From Roseovarius sp. (GTDB lineage: Bacteria; Pseudomonadota; Alphaproteobacteria; Rhodobacterales; Rhodobacteraceae): a stretch of DNA of 8,495 nucleotides. A program made the translations under genes and the position numbers. A model generated the notes under the pieces. The model did no database searches. It was not told where the DNA came from and saw nothing but the letters and a program-made list of their open reading frames with translations. This document shows, one piece after another, positions 1 to 6,681 of the stretch; position 1 is the first letter of the stretch; each line of letters begins with the position of its first letter. Location of the stretch: the NCBI GenBank assembly GCA_021767845.1, contig JAASSQ010000120.1, positions 1-8,495 of the forward strand, given 5' to 3'.

Positions 1-240
1 CCGCGCCTGCACGAAGAGATGGAGGCGATCGCCGAGGGCCTCGCCCGCGGCACGCCCTTCGACACGCTTCAGCGCGCCGCGATCCAGCGGCTGGAAAATT
101 CGGGCTTCACCAAGGTCGATTACCTGGAGATCCGCGCCAATGACGACCTATCCCTGCTCGACGCCCCCACCCGGCCCGCGCGCCTCTTTGCTGCGGCGTG
201 GCTGGCCGGGGTGCGGCTGATCGACAACATTGCGGTCTGA
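1..240 (+). CDS. panC: Pantoate--beta-alanine ligase (pantothenate synthetase), C-terminal part
   Basis: The last 79 residues of PanC, which joins pantoate and beta-alanine with ATP to make pantothenate, the coenzyme A precursor, in the cytoplasm. The reading frame is open from base 1, so the start and the catalytic N-terminal half lie outside the window. The visible part is the C-terminal domain. It has the family-typical strand VDYLEIR, a stretch rich in RPARLFAAAWLAG, and the closing RLIDNI before a TGA stop at 238-240. These blocks match the usual end of PanC from memory of the family. The gene converges with rpe, and the 104 bases between them hold two facing copies of a short element. 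Which gene precedes it (often panB) cannot be seen. The identity is firm despite the truncation. Confidence 0.9.
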   Translation, partial: PRLHEEMEAIAEGLARGTPFDTLQRAAIQRLENSGFTKVDYLEIRANDDLSLLDAPTRPARLFAAAWLAGVRLIDNIAV

Positions 241-254
241 TACCCCGTCCCGGC

Positions 255-275
255 TTCATCGTTCCAAAAATACTC
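255..275 (+). repeat. Short post-stop intergenic element, copy 1 (after panC)
   Basis: Reads TTCATCGTTCC, three variable bases, then AATACTC. It begins 14 bases after the panC stop. Copy 2 at 4247-4267 is identical at 18 of 21 positions, differing only in the three middle bases (AAA here, CCG there). A related, more diverged copy lies on the other strand at 308-330. From memory, such sequences are frequent at gene ends in Rhodobacteraceae. Their function is unknown to me; 3'-end formation or RNA processing would fit the position. Confidence 0.55.
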
Positions 276-307
276 ATACCGTAACATCGGCCGCAGGCGT
301 CGCGCCC

Positions 308-330
308 GAGGGTATTTTGACCAAGAAGAA
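308..330 (-). repeat. Short post-stop intergenic element, copy 3, diverged (after rpe)
   Basis: Read on the - strand it is TTCTTCTTGGTC followed by AAAATACCCTC. This resembles the other two copies at its ends (TTC-TC start and AAATAC-C finish). It begins 14 bases after the rpe stop, the same distance as copy 1 from the panC stop. Copies 1 and 3 face each other, so AAAATAC (267-273) and GTATTTT (312-318) form a 7-base inverted repeat with a 38-base loop. The loop contains a small GGCG-TCG-CGCC dyad at 296-306. The pair might act as a bidirectional 3'-end signal, but no classic U-tract terminator is visible. Confidence 0.4.
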
Positions 331-344
331 ACCGGCCGCGCTGC

Positions 345-1028
345 TCAGCCCCCGCAGGCCGCCTTGATGGAGCGGATGTTGTCGCCATAGGGCGCGGGAT
401 CGTCCACGCTGCCGCCCTTGAACACGGCCGAGCCCGCCACCAGCACGTCGGCACCAGCTTGCGCCATCAGCGGCGCGGTCTCGGGCGTGATGCCGCCGTC
501 GATCTCGATATGAATGGGCCGGTCGCCGATCATCTCGCGCAGGCGGCGGACCTTGTCGATCTGGGAATGGATGAATTTCTGCCCGCCGAAGCCGGGGTTC
601 ACCGTCATCACGCAGATCAGGTCCACCATGTCCAGAAGATAGCCGATCTCCTCGATCCCCGTGCCGGGGTTCAGTGCCAGCCCCGCCTTGCACCCGGCCC
701 CGCGAATGGCCTGCAGGGTGCGGTGGACATGCGACCCGGCCTCCAGATGCGCGGTCAGGATATCGGCGCCGGCCTCGGCGAAGGCCTCGATATAGGGATC
801 GACCGGCGCGATCATCAGGTGCACGTCCATCACCGTCTTGATATGCGGCCGGATCGCGGCGCACATCGGCGGCCCGAAGGTCAGGTTCGGCACGAAATGG
901 CCGTCCATCACGTCCACATGGATCCAGTCGGCGCCCTGCGCCTCCACCGCGCGGATCTCCTGCCCGAAATTGGCGAAATCCGCCGACAGGATGGACGGGG
1001 CGATCTTCAGCGAACGGTCGAATGTCAT
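345..1028 (-). CDS. rpe: Ribulose-phosphate 3-epimerase
   Basis: A 227-residue enzyme that interconverts ribulose 5-phosphate and xylulose 5-phosphate in the pentose phosphate pathway (and the Calvin cycle, if present). It is a metal-dependent TIM barrel of normal full length. Visible motifs are APSILSADFANFG (residues 10-22), HVDVMDGHFVPN (37-48, with metal ligands His37 and Asp39), DVHLMI (68-73, ligand His70), MTVNPGFGGQ (141-150), IDGGI (176-180, catalytic Asp177) and the phosphate-binding VAGSAVFKG near the C-terminus. The start is supported by an AAGGAG ribosome site at 1041-1036, seven bases upstream of the ATG. It is transcribed alone: it converges with panC and diverges from the acyl-CoA ligase operon. 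A candidate promoter lies upstream. Nothing unusual is seen in the protein. Confidence 0.97.
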   Translation of the reverse strand: MTFDRSLKIAPSILSADFANFGQEIRAVEAQGADWIHVDVMDGHFVPNLTFGPPMCAAIRPHIKTVMDVHLMIAPVDPYIEAFAEAGADILTAHLEAGSHVHRTLQAIRGAGCKAGLALNPGTGIEEIGYLLDMVDLICVMTVNPGFGGQKFIHSQIDKVRRLREMIGDRPIHIEIDGGITPETAPLMAQAGADVLVAGSAVFKGGSVDDPAPYGDNIRSIKAACGG

Positions 1029-1051
1029 GGCGGGTCTCCTTGATCGCCCTG

Positions 1052-1080
1052 CACATGCGGCCTGCGCCGCCCAAGGTCAA
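1052..1080 (-). promoter_or_regulatory. Candidate promoter for rpe
   Basis: On the - strand, TTGACC (1080-1075) is followed after 17 bases by CATGTG (1057-1052). This would put transcription start some 15-20 bases before the rpe ATG at 1028. The -35 is good; the -10 is poor, which is tolerated in alphaproteobacteria. The spacer contains a GCGGC-CTGC-GCCGC dyad (1057-1070). No convincing promoter was found for the opposite + strand operon in the rest of this 131-base divergent gap (1029-1159): TTGATC at 1094-1099 has only AACCGT at the right distance. Confidence 0.3.
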
Positions 1081-1140
1081 GCCCCGCATGGAATTGATCC
1101 CGCCCCGCTTTCGTGCAACCGTCTGCGCCATGCGCGTCAG

Positions 1141-1148
1141 GGAGGAGG
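1141..1148 (+). promoter_or_regulatory. Ribosome binding site deciding the ligase start
   Basis: GGAGGAGG lies 11 bases upstream of the ATG at 1160. The earlier in-frame ATGs (such as 1022 and 1130) have no comparable site. They would also add up to 46 residues that overlap the rpe start region and do not resemble the family. This site fixes the ligase N-terminus at residue sequence MKGMMQ. Confidence 0.6.
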
Positions 1149-1159
1149 ACCGCACGCCC

Positions 1160-2803
1160 ATGAAAGGCATGATGCAGCACCGGCCGCTGAGGATCATCGA
1201 CATCCTCACCCACGCCGCCGAAGCGTTTTCCGACCAGGGGATCGTCTCGGCCCGCGACGAGGGCGACCTGCACCGCCAGAGCTATCCCGAGACGCTGGCG
1301 CGCGTTGCGCGGCTGGCCCATGCGCTGACCGCGATGGGGGTGAAGCAGGGCGACCGCATCGCCACCCTGGCCTGGAACGGGCACCGGCATGTGGAACTCT
1401 ATTACGCCGTGTCCGGCATGGGCGCGGTCTGCCACACGCTCAACCCGCGCCTTCCCCCCGAGCAGCTTGCCTATATCATCGGCCATGCCGAGGACAGGGT
1501 GCTCTGCGTCGATCCCAGCCTCGTGCCCGTGGCCGGGGCGCTGCGCGACGACCTGCCCCGCGATCTGCGCCTCGTGGTGATGACCGGCGCGGCGCATATG
1601 CCCGACACCCCGCTCGACGCCACCTGTTACGAGGACCTGATCGCGGACCACCCCGGCAGCTTCGACTGGCCCCTGCTGCCCGAGGACACCGCCTCGTCGC
1701 TGTGCTATACCTCGGGCACCACCGGCCATCCCAAGGGTGCTCTCTATTCGCACCGTTCCACCGTGCTGCACGCCCTGACCGTGCCGCTGGCGCAGACCTC
1801 AAGCTTCGTCGCCGGGCGCCGCATCATGCCGGTGGTGCCGATGTTCCATGTCAACGCCTGGGGGCTGCCCTACACCGCGCCGCTCACGGGCATGACCCTG
1901 GTGATGCCGGGCCGCCACCTCGACGGGCCCGGCTTGTGGCGCCTGATGGAGGACGAAAAGGTGTATTCCTCCTGGGGCGTGCCGACCGTCTGGGCGAACC
2001 TTCTGACCGAGATCGAGGCGCAGGGCCGCGCGCCCGCCGCCTTCCGCGACCTGGTCGTCGGCGGCTCGTCGGCGCCGTCCGCTATGATCGAGGCCTACGA
2101 GGATTACGGCGTCACCGTCTCGCAGGCCTGGGGCATGACCGAGCTGAGCCCGATCGGCACGCACGGCATGATCCCCCCCGCCCTGCAGGGCGCCCCGCTG
2201 AGCGCGCAAATGCCGATCAAGACCAGCGCGGGCCGCCGCAAGTTCGGGCTGGAGTTCAAGATCGTCGATGACGACGGCACCGCCCTGCCGCATGACGGCA
2301 CGGCGACGGGTGAACTGTACGTGCGCGGAAATACCGTGATCTCGGGCTATTTCCGCAACGACGCGGCGACGGCGGCCGCGATGGATGCCGAGGGCTGGTT
2401 CGGCACCGGCGATGTCGCCTCGATCTCTCCGCACGGCCAGCTCGTCATCCGCGACCGCGCCAAGGACCTGGTGAAATCGGGCGGCGAATGGATCAGCTCG
2501 ATCGACCTTGAAAACGCCGCCATCTCGCACCCCGCGATCCGAACCTGCGCGGTGATCGCCGCACCGCACCCGAAATGGGATGAACGCCCCGTCCTGGTCG
2601 TGGTCCCCGAGGGCGACGCGCGCCCCACGCTGGACGACATCCACGCCCACATGGCGCCGCATTTCGCGCCGTGGCAACTGCCCGACGACCTGCTTTTCGT
2701 CGAGGACCTGCCGCTCACCGCCACCGGCAAGGTCTCCAAGCTGACCCTGCGCCAGCAGTTCGCCGATTACGTCCTGCCCGACCTGCGAAAGGGGGGCGCA
2801 TGA
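1160..2803 (+). CDS. AlkK-type medium/long-chain fatty-acid--CoA ligase (AMP-forming)
   Basis: A 547-residue adenylate-forming enzyme that activates a carboxylic acid with ATP and CoA to the acyl-CoA via an acyl-AMP intermediate, in the cytoplasm. Motifs in order: the ATP loop YTSGTTGHPKG (183-193), FHVNAWG, WGMTELSP (324-331), GWFGTGD (412-418, ribose-binding Asp418), the hinge IRDRAKDLVKSGGEWIS (430-446) and the catalytic lysine in ATGKVSK (Lys524). Length and several blocks (AWN-RH-E-YYAVSG, CHT-NPRL, SLCYTSGTTG, LYSHRSTVLH) match Pseudomonas AlkK as I remember it. The DMSP-pathway ligase DmdB (methylmercaptopropionate-CoA ligase) is a close relative and common in marine Rhodobacteraceae, so the true substrate is open. 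The frame stays open upstream to 1022. The ATG at 1160 is preferred because of GGAGGAGG at 1141-1148 and because the N-terminus MKGMMQHRPL then aligns with AlkK's. First gene of a three-gene operon; its stop overlaps the next start (ATGA). Confidence 0.9.
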   Translation: MKGMMQHRPLRIIDILTHAAEAFSDQGIVSARDEGDLHRQSYPETLARVARLAHALTAMGVKQGDRIATLAWNGHRHVELYYAVSGMGAVCHTLNPRLPPEQLAYIIGHAEDRVLCVDPSLVPVAGALRDDLPRDLRLVVMTGAAHMPDTPLDATCYEDLIADHPGSFDWPLLPEDTASSLCYTSGTTGHPKGALYSHRSTVLHALTVPLAQTSSFVAGRRIMPVVPMFHVNAWGLPYTAPLTGMTLVMPGRHLDGPGLWRLMEDEKVYSSWGVPTVWANLLTEIEAQGRAPAAFRDLVVGGSSAPSAMIEAYEDYGVTVSQAWGMTELSPIGTHGMIPPALQGAPLSAQMPIKTSAGRRKFGLEFKIVDDDGTALPHDGTATGELYVRGNTVISGYFRNDAATAAAMDAEGWFGTGDVASISPHGQLVIRDRAKDLVKSGGEWISSIDLENAAISHPAIRTCAVIAAPHPKWDERPVLVVVPEGDARPTLDDIHAHMAPHFAPWQLPDDLLFVEDLPLTATGKVSKLTLRQQFADYVLPDLRKGGA

Positions 2804-3819
2804 GCACCGATCTCGATACCGCCGCAGTCGAAGACTGGCTGACCGCGCATATGCCGGGCTTTTCCGGCCCGCTCACCGCCACCCCGATCACCGGCGGGCA
2901 ATCGAATCCGACCTATCGGCTGGACACGCCCTCGGGCGCCTATGTCCTGCGCCGCAAGCCGCCGGGCGTGCTGCTGAAATCCGCCCATGCCGTCGATCGC
3001 GAGTTTCGCGTGCAACAGGCGCTGGCCGGAACCGAGGTGCCGGTCGCCCGGATGCATGTGCTGTGCGAGGATGACAGCGTGATCGGCTCGGCCTTCTACG
3101 TGATGGAGGCGGTCGCCGGCCGCACTTTCGACGACCCCGCGATGCCCGGCCTCGCCCCCGACGAACGCAGCGCGATGATCGGCGCGATGAACGGGGTTCT
3201 GGCCGCGATCCACGAGGTCGATATCGACGCCGCCGGCCTGTCGGATTTCGGGCCTACGGGCAATTACTACGCCCGCCAGCTCGACCGCTGGACCAAGCAG
3301 TACCGCGCCAGCCAGACCGAGGATCTGCCCGACATGGACGCGCTCATCGACTGGCTGGGCGCCAACATGCCACCCGACGACGGGCAGCGCCGGCTGGTGC
3401 ATGGCGACTACCGGCTCGACAACCTGCTCTTCGCGCCCGACCGGCCGGAAATCGCTGCCGTTCTGGATTGGGAACTCTCCACCCTCGGCCACCCCTATGC
3501 CGATCTGGCCGGCGTCATCATGCAATGGTCGATGCCGCATACGCGCGAGGGTCGCGGGCTCGCCGGCGTGAATCGCGCCGCCCTCGGCCTGTGGGAGGAT
3601 CAGCGGTTCATCGACGAATACTGTGCCCGCCGCGACCTGCCGGGGATCGAGAATTTCGAATTCTACCTCGCCTTCTGCCATTTCCGCATGGCCGCGATCC
3701 TGCAAGGCGTGAAGAAACGCGCGCTCGACGGCAACGCCTCGGACCCCGAACGCGGCCTGCAACTGGGCGCCTATGTCCCGCAATTCGCCGCCCGCGGCCT
3801 CGACGTGACGAACGCATGA
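2800..3819 (+). CDS. Phosphotransferase family protein (APH fold, ACAD10/11 kinase-domain type)
   Basis: A 339-residue kinase-like protein of the aminoglycoside phosphotransferase/choline kinase fold. Visible motifs: ITGGQSNPTY (30-39, nucleotide loop), YVLRRKPPG (48-56, likely ATP-binding lysine), the catalytic HGDYRLDN (201-208, Asp203 and Asn208) and VLDWE (221-225, metal-binding Asp223). All key residues are present, so it should be active. It is not likely to be an antibiotic resistance gene. The sequence style and its place between an acyl-CoA ligase and a thioesterase match the family represented by the kinase domain of ACAD10/ACAD11 and by LvaA of Pseudomonas putida. Those act on 4-hydroxyacyl-CoA thioesters so that the 4-hydroxyl can be removed. 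Whether this protein shares that substrate is inference. It starts inside the previous gene's stop (ATGA, 2800-2803) after an AAAGGGGGG ribosome site, and ends in the same kind of overlap with the thioesterase gene. Confidence 0.87.
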   Translation: MSTDLDTAAVEDWLTAHMPGFSGPLTATPITGGQSNPTYRLDTPSGAYVLRRKPPGVLLKSAHAVDREFRVQQALAGTEVPVARMHVLCEDDSVIGSAFYVMEAVAGRTFDDPAMPGLAPDERSAMIGAMNGVLAAIHEVDIDAAGLSDFGPTGNYYARQLDRWTKQYRASQTEDLPDMDALIDWLGANMPPDDGQRRLVHGDYRLDNLLFAPDRPEIAAVLDWELSTLGHPYADLAGVIMQWSMPHTREGRGLAGVNRAALGLWEDQRFIDEYCARRDLPGIENFEFYLAFCHFRMAAILQGVKKRALDGNASDPERGLQLGAYVPQFAARGLDVTNA

Positions 3820-4238
3820 CCGACGACGACACCAATTCCCACCTCTTCGAGGCCCCGTCGGCCTTCGCCACCCATCTCGGCATCCGCCAGACCGGCTGGC
3901 GCAAGGGCTGGGCGCGGGTCGAGGCGCCGCTGGCACCGCATGTGGCCAACCGACAGGGCCTGCCCCACGGCGGTCTGCACGCCACGCTGCTCGACACCGC
4001 GATGGGCTTCGCCGGCTGCTTCACCGGCGATCCCGACCAGCAGCAGATGGCGCTGACCCTGTCGATGACCGTCAACTACCTCGGGCAGGCGCGGGGCAGC
4101 CGCCTGGTCGCCGAAGGCCGCGTCACAGGCGGCGGGCGCAAGACCTATTTCGCCGAAGCCCGCGTGACCGACGACCAGGGCACCCTGATCGCCACCGCCA
4201 CCGGGGTCTTCCGCTACCGCACCCCGGCCACGCCCTGA
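3816..4238 (+). CDS. PaaI-family hotdog-fold acyl-CoA thioesterase
   Basis: A 140-residue single hotdog domain, the usual length for PaaI/YdiI-type thioesterases, which hydrolyse acyl- or aryl-CoA to the free acid and CoA. The signature runs from Asn45 through HGG (51-53) to Asp60 in NRQGLPHGGLHATLLDTAMG. The central helix is followed by MTVNYLG (84-90), and the C-terminal strands end in ATATGVFRYR. Both the HGG loop and the catalytic acidic residue are intact. The ATG overlaps the kinase stop (ATGA, 3816-3819). There is no strong ribosome site, so translation probably depends on coupling to the upstream gene. As third gene of the operon it may recycle CoA from dead-end thioesters produced by the ligase; the substrate cannot be told from sequence. 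Its stop is followed after eight bases by the short repeated element. Confidence 0.9.
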   Translation: MTDDDTNSHLFEAPSAFATHLGIRQTGWRKGWARVEAPLAPHVANRQGLPHGGLHATLLDTAMGFAGCFTGDPDQQQMALTLSMTVNYLGQARGSRLVAEGRVTGGGRKTYFAEARVTDDQGTLIATATGVFRYRTPATP

Positions 4239-4246
4239 CCCCGCCC

Positions 4247-4267
4247 TTCATCGTTCCCCGAATACTC
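4247..4267 (+). repeat. Short post-stop intergenic element, copy 2 (after thioesterase gene)
   Basis: TTCATCGTTCC, then CCG, then AATACTC, starting eight bases after the thioesterase stop. It is 18/21 identical to the copy after panC, about 4 kb away. It is followed by a GC-rich CCGCCGGAGG run and a small CCCG-ACAC-CGGG hairpin (4280-4291). The remaining bases to 4363, between the converging operons, show no further feature I can support. No matching copy follows the SDR stop on the opposite strand. Confidence 0.55.
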
Positions 4268-4363
4268 CCGCCGGAGGCACCCGACACCGGGCCGGCACGC
4301 CGCGCGGGGACGGATCGCGCTTCGTTCGCCCACCCGCAGGCGCGCCCCGCCATCCACAGCGCG

Positions 4364-5173
4364 TCACTGGCAGGTCCAGCCCCCATCGACGGGAATCGAC
4401 GTGCCGGTCACGTTGTGCGCGATCGGGTGGCACAGCCACAGCGCCAGCGCCCCGATCTCCGCCGGGTCCGAGGTCCGGCGGCTCGGCTGTTTCTCCGACA
4501 ACAGGCTGGCGATCCCCGCGTCGCGGTCGCCGCCATGCTCGGCCGCACGGGCCTCGATCTGCGGCTCGATGATGGCCGTTTCCGTCCAGCCCGGGCAGAT
4601 GCAGTTCACCGTGACGCCCCCCGCGGCCCTGCTCCCGGCATCGGCATATTCCAGCGCGGCGACCCGGCTCAGCCCCACCAGGCCGAATTTCGACGCCACG
4701 TAAGGCGCCTTGTTGACCGACGCGACCAGCCCGTGAACCGACGCGATGTTGATGACCCGGCCATAGCCCCGCGCCGCCATGCCCGGCATCGCGCGGCGCA
4801 TGGTGTGGAACGCCCCCGTCAGGTTCACCGACAGGATTTCGTTCCAGGTCTCGGGCGTCGCCTCGGCCAGCGGCACGGTCCGCTGGATGCCGGCGTTGTT
4901 GACCAGGATGTCGATCCCGCCCCAGTCCTCCAGCGCATCCATCATCGCGCCCACGGCATCCTCGTCGGCCATGTCGGCCCCGAAGAACCGCGCCTCGGGC
5001 GCGCCGGCCTGCCGCATCTCGGCGCAGATCGCCTCGCCCTGCGCGGCATCGGCGAGGCCGTGCACCGCCACCCGCACCCCGGCCGCGGCCAGTGCTTTTG
5101 CGATCGCCAGGCCGATCCCCTGCACCGATCCCGTCACCAGCGCGGTTTTCCCAGCCAGATCATCCCGTGTCAT
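4364..5173 (-). CDS. 3-hydroxybutyrate dehydrogenase-like short-chain dehydrogenase
   Basis: A 269-residue classical SDR that should oxidise a 3-hydroxy acid with NAD+. Cofactor motif TGSVQGIG (14-21), NNAG (92-95), and the catalytic set Asn117, Ser145, Tyr158 and Lys162 are all present. Blocks such as NAGIQ, FHT-RRAMPGM, RVINIAS-HGLVAS, KAPYVASK and the terminal GTSIPVDGGWT are typical of D-3-hydroxybutyrate dehydrogenase. Gln97, His147, Lys155 and Gln205 line up with residues I recall as binding the substrate carboxylate in the Pseudomonas fragi enzyme, which favours a free acid over a CoA ester. It is slightly longer than usual (about 260), with an extra stretch of about six residues near 181-186. 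Start: GGGAGGAA at 5186-5179 precedes the ATG, which overlaps the ligase stop (ATGA). Last gene of the thiolase operon. The exact chain length or stereochemistry of the substrate is unknown. Confidence 0.88.
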   Translation of the reverse strand: MTRDDLAGKTALVTGSVQGIGLAIAKALAAAGVRVAVHGLADAAQGEAICAEMRQAGAPEARFFGADMADEDAVGAMMDALEDWGGIDILVNNAGIQRTVPLAEATPETWNEILSVNLTGAFHTMRRAMPGMAARGYGRVINIASVHGLVASVNKAPYVASKFGLVGLSRVAALEYADAGSRAAGGVTVNCICPGWTETAIIEPQIEARAAEHGGDRDAGIASLLSEKQPSRRTSDPAEIGALALWLCHPIAHNVTGTSIPVDGGWTCQ

Positions 5174-6681
5174 GTCAGTTCCTCCCGCAGGGTCTTCTTC
5201 AGGATCTTGCCTTGGTCGCTTTTCGGCAGTTCCGGCAGGAAACGGTATTCCTTGGGCCGCTTGAACCGGGCGATCCGCTCCAGGCAATGCGCGTCCAGCG
5301 CGGCGGCCTCCACCTGCTGCCCCGGCACCAGCGCCACGAAGGCCACGACCTCCTCGCCCCATTCGGGATGCGGGCGGCCAACCACCGCGACCTCGTGCAC
5401 CGCCGGATGGGTCAGCAGAGCCTCCTCCACCTCGCGCGGATAGATGTTCGTGCCGCCCGAGATGATCACGTCCTTCGAGCGGTCGCGCAGCACCAGGAAC
5501 CCCTCGGCATCCAGCGCGCCCATGTCGCCGGTCCGCAGCCAGCCGTCTGGGATCGCCCTGGCCGTGGCCTCGGGGTTGTTCCAGTAGCCCGGCATCACCA
5601 GCGACCCGGCAACCGCGATCTCCCCGGTCTCGCCGGGCGGCACGTCGCGGCCCTCGGGGTCCAGCACCCGGATACGGCAGCCGCTCTGCGCGATCCCGAC
5701 CGATGCCAGCCGCTCGCGCCAGCGCGGATGGCTGCGGTCGGCGACCAGCGCGCGGGGCAGCACGGTGATCGCCATCGGCGCCTCGCCCTGCCCGTAGATC
5801 TGCACGAAACGCGGGCCCATGCGCTCCACCGCCTCGATGATGTCCGCGGTGTACATCGGCCCGCCGCCATAAACGACGGTCCTGATCCCCTCGCCATCCA
5901 GGCCCCGCGCCGCCGCGCGGTCCACCAGCCGCCGCACCATCGTCGGTGCCGCGAACATCGAGACATTGCCCAGCCTCGGTGCCAGGTCCAGCACCTCGTC
6001 GGCATCGAACCCGCCCGAGGGCGGCACGACATGGCGCGCCCCCCGGATCACGTGCATGAAATTGTAAAGACCCGCGCCATGCGACATCGGCGCGGCGTAA
6101 AGGATCGCGTCCTCGTGCAACACCTCGTCCACATCGGCGAAATAGCCCAGCGTCATGGTCTGCAGGTTCCCGGCCGAGATCATCACGCCCTTGGGCTTGC
6201 CGGTGGTGCCGGAGGTATAGAACAGCCACGCCATCGCGTCCGGGGTCATGTCCACCGGCGCGGTCGGCCCATCCTGCGCCCGCATCGCGGCAAACTCCGC
6301 ACCGTCCATGTCGATCACCCGGGCCGTGCCTTCCGCGATCAGCTCGGCAAGCCCCATCTTCGGCACGCTGAAGACGACCCGCGCCTCCGCGTTCCCGATG
6401 ATCCAGGCGGCCTCGCGCGGGTGCAGCTTGGCGTTGATCGGCACCACGGCGGCGCCCGCGTACCACGCACCGTAAAGCGCCTCCAGGTAATCGGTCCGGT
6501 TCGTCACGAACAGCGCCACCCGGTCGCCCGGCACCACGCCCCGGTCCCGCAGCGCCGCCCCGATCGCGGCGGCCCGCCGGTCGAAGGCGCGGTAATTGGC
6601 CACCACTTCCGTCCCGGCCAGCAGCGCCGGGGCATCGGGCCACCGCAGGGCCGCCCGCCTGAGCCATTCCGCCAGGTTCAT
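5170..6681 (-). CDS. AMP-forming acyl-CoA synthetase (class I adenylate-forming)
   Basis: A 503-residue enzyme that makes an acyl-CoA from a carboxylic acid, ATP and CoA. Motifs: YTSGTTGKPKG (155-165), YGQGE (296-300, the usual Thr of YG-TE replaced by Gly), GWLRTGD (380-386, Asp386), the hinge RDRSKDVIISGGTNIYPREVEE (399-420) and the catalytic Lys492 in SDQGKILKK. The length fits the compact acyl-CoA synthetase families (short-chain, malonyl- or aryl-acid type) better than long-chain FadD; the substrate is not evident. The frame is open far upstream into the thiolase gene. The ATG at 6681 is chosen because GGAGGT (6693-6688) lies six bases before it and it overlaps the thiolase stop as ATGA. 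It is clearly distinct from the AlkK-type ligase of the converging operon. Its place between thiolase and dehydrogenase suggests it activates a 3-oxo or related acid for cleavage (inference). Confidence 0.9.
   Translation of the reverse strand: MNLAEWLRRAALRWPDAPALLAGTEVVANYRAFDRRAAAIGAALRDRGVVPGDRVALFVTNRTDYLEALYGAWYAGAAVVPINAKLHPREAAWIIGNAEARVVFSVPKMGLAELIAEGTARVIDMDGAEFAAMRAQDGPTAPVDMTPDAMAWLFYTSGTTGKPKGVMISAGNLQTMTLGYFADVDEVLHEDAILYAAPMSHGAGLYNFMHVIRGARHVVPPSGGFDADEVLDLAPRLGNVSMFAAPTMVRRLVDRAAARGLDGEGIRTVVYGGGPMYTADIIEAVERMGPRFVQIYGQGEAPMAITVLPRALVADRSHPRWRERLASVGIAQSGCRIRVLDPEGRDVPPGETGEIAVAGSLVMPGYWNNPEATARAIPDGWLRTGDMGALDAEGFLVLRDRSKDVIISGGTNIYPREVEEALLTHPAVHEVAVVGRPHPEWGEEVVAFVALVPGQQVEAAALDAHCLERIARFKRPKEYRFLPELPKSDQGKILKKTLREELT

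Noticed and set aside
1022..1159. Extension of the AlkK-type ligase to an earlier ATG (46 more residues)
   Set aside because: No ribosome site at the earlier ATGs, and the added residues do not resemble the family. The ATG at 1160 has GGAGGAGG upstream and gives the expected AlkK-like N-terminus.
838..2271. Long open frame overlapping rpe and the ligase in another frame
   Set aside because: Its product is an Arg/Pro/Ala-rich low-complexity sequence typical of out-of-frame reading in GC-rich DNA. The genes it overlaps have full catalytic motifs.
2800..3819. Aminoglycoside resistance phosphotransferase
   Set aside because: It shares the kinase fold and HGDYRLDN motif only. The operon with acyl-CoA ligase and thioesterase, and the ACAD10/11-type sequence style, point to acyl-CoA metabolism.
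4239..4363. Intrinsic terminator between the converging operons
   Set aside because: Only a 4-base-pair CCCG-ACAC-CGGG hairpin and other weak GC dyads are present, with no T-tract on either strand.
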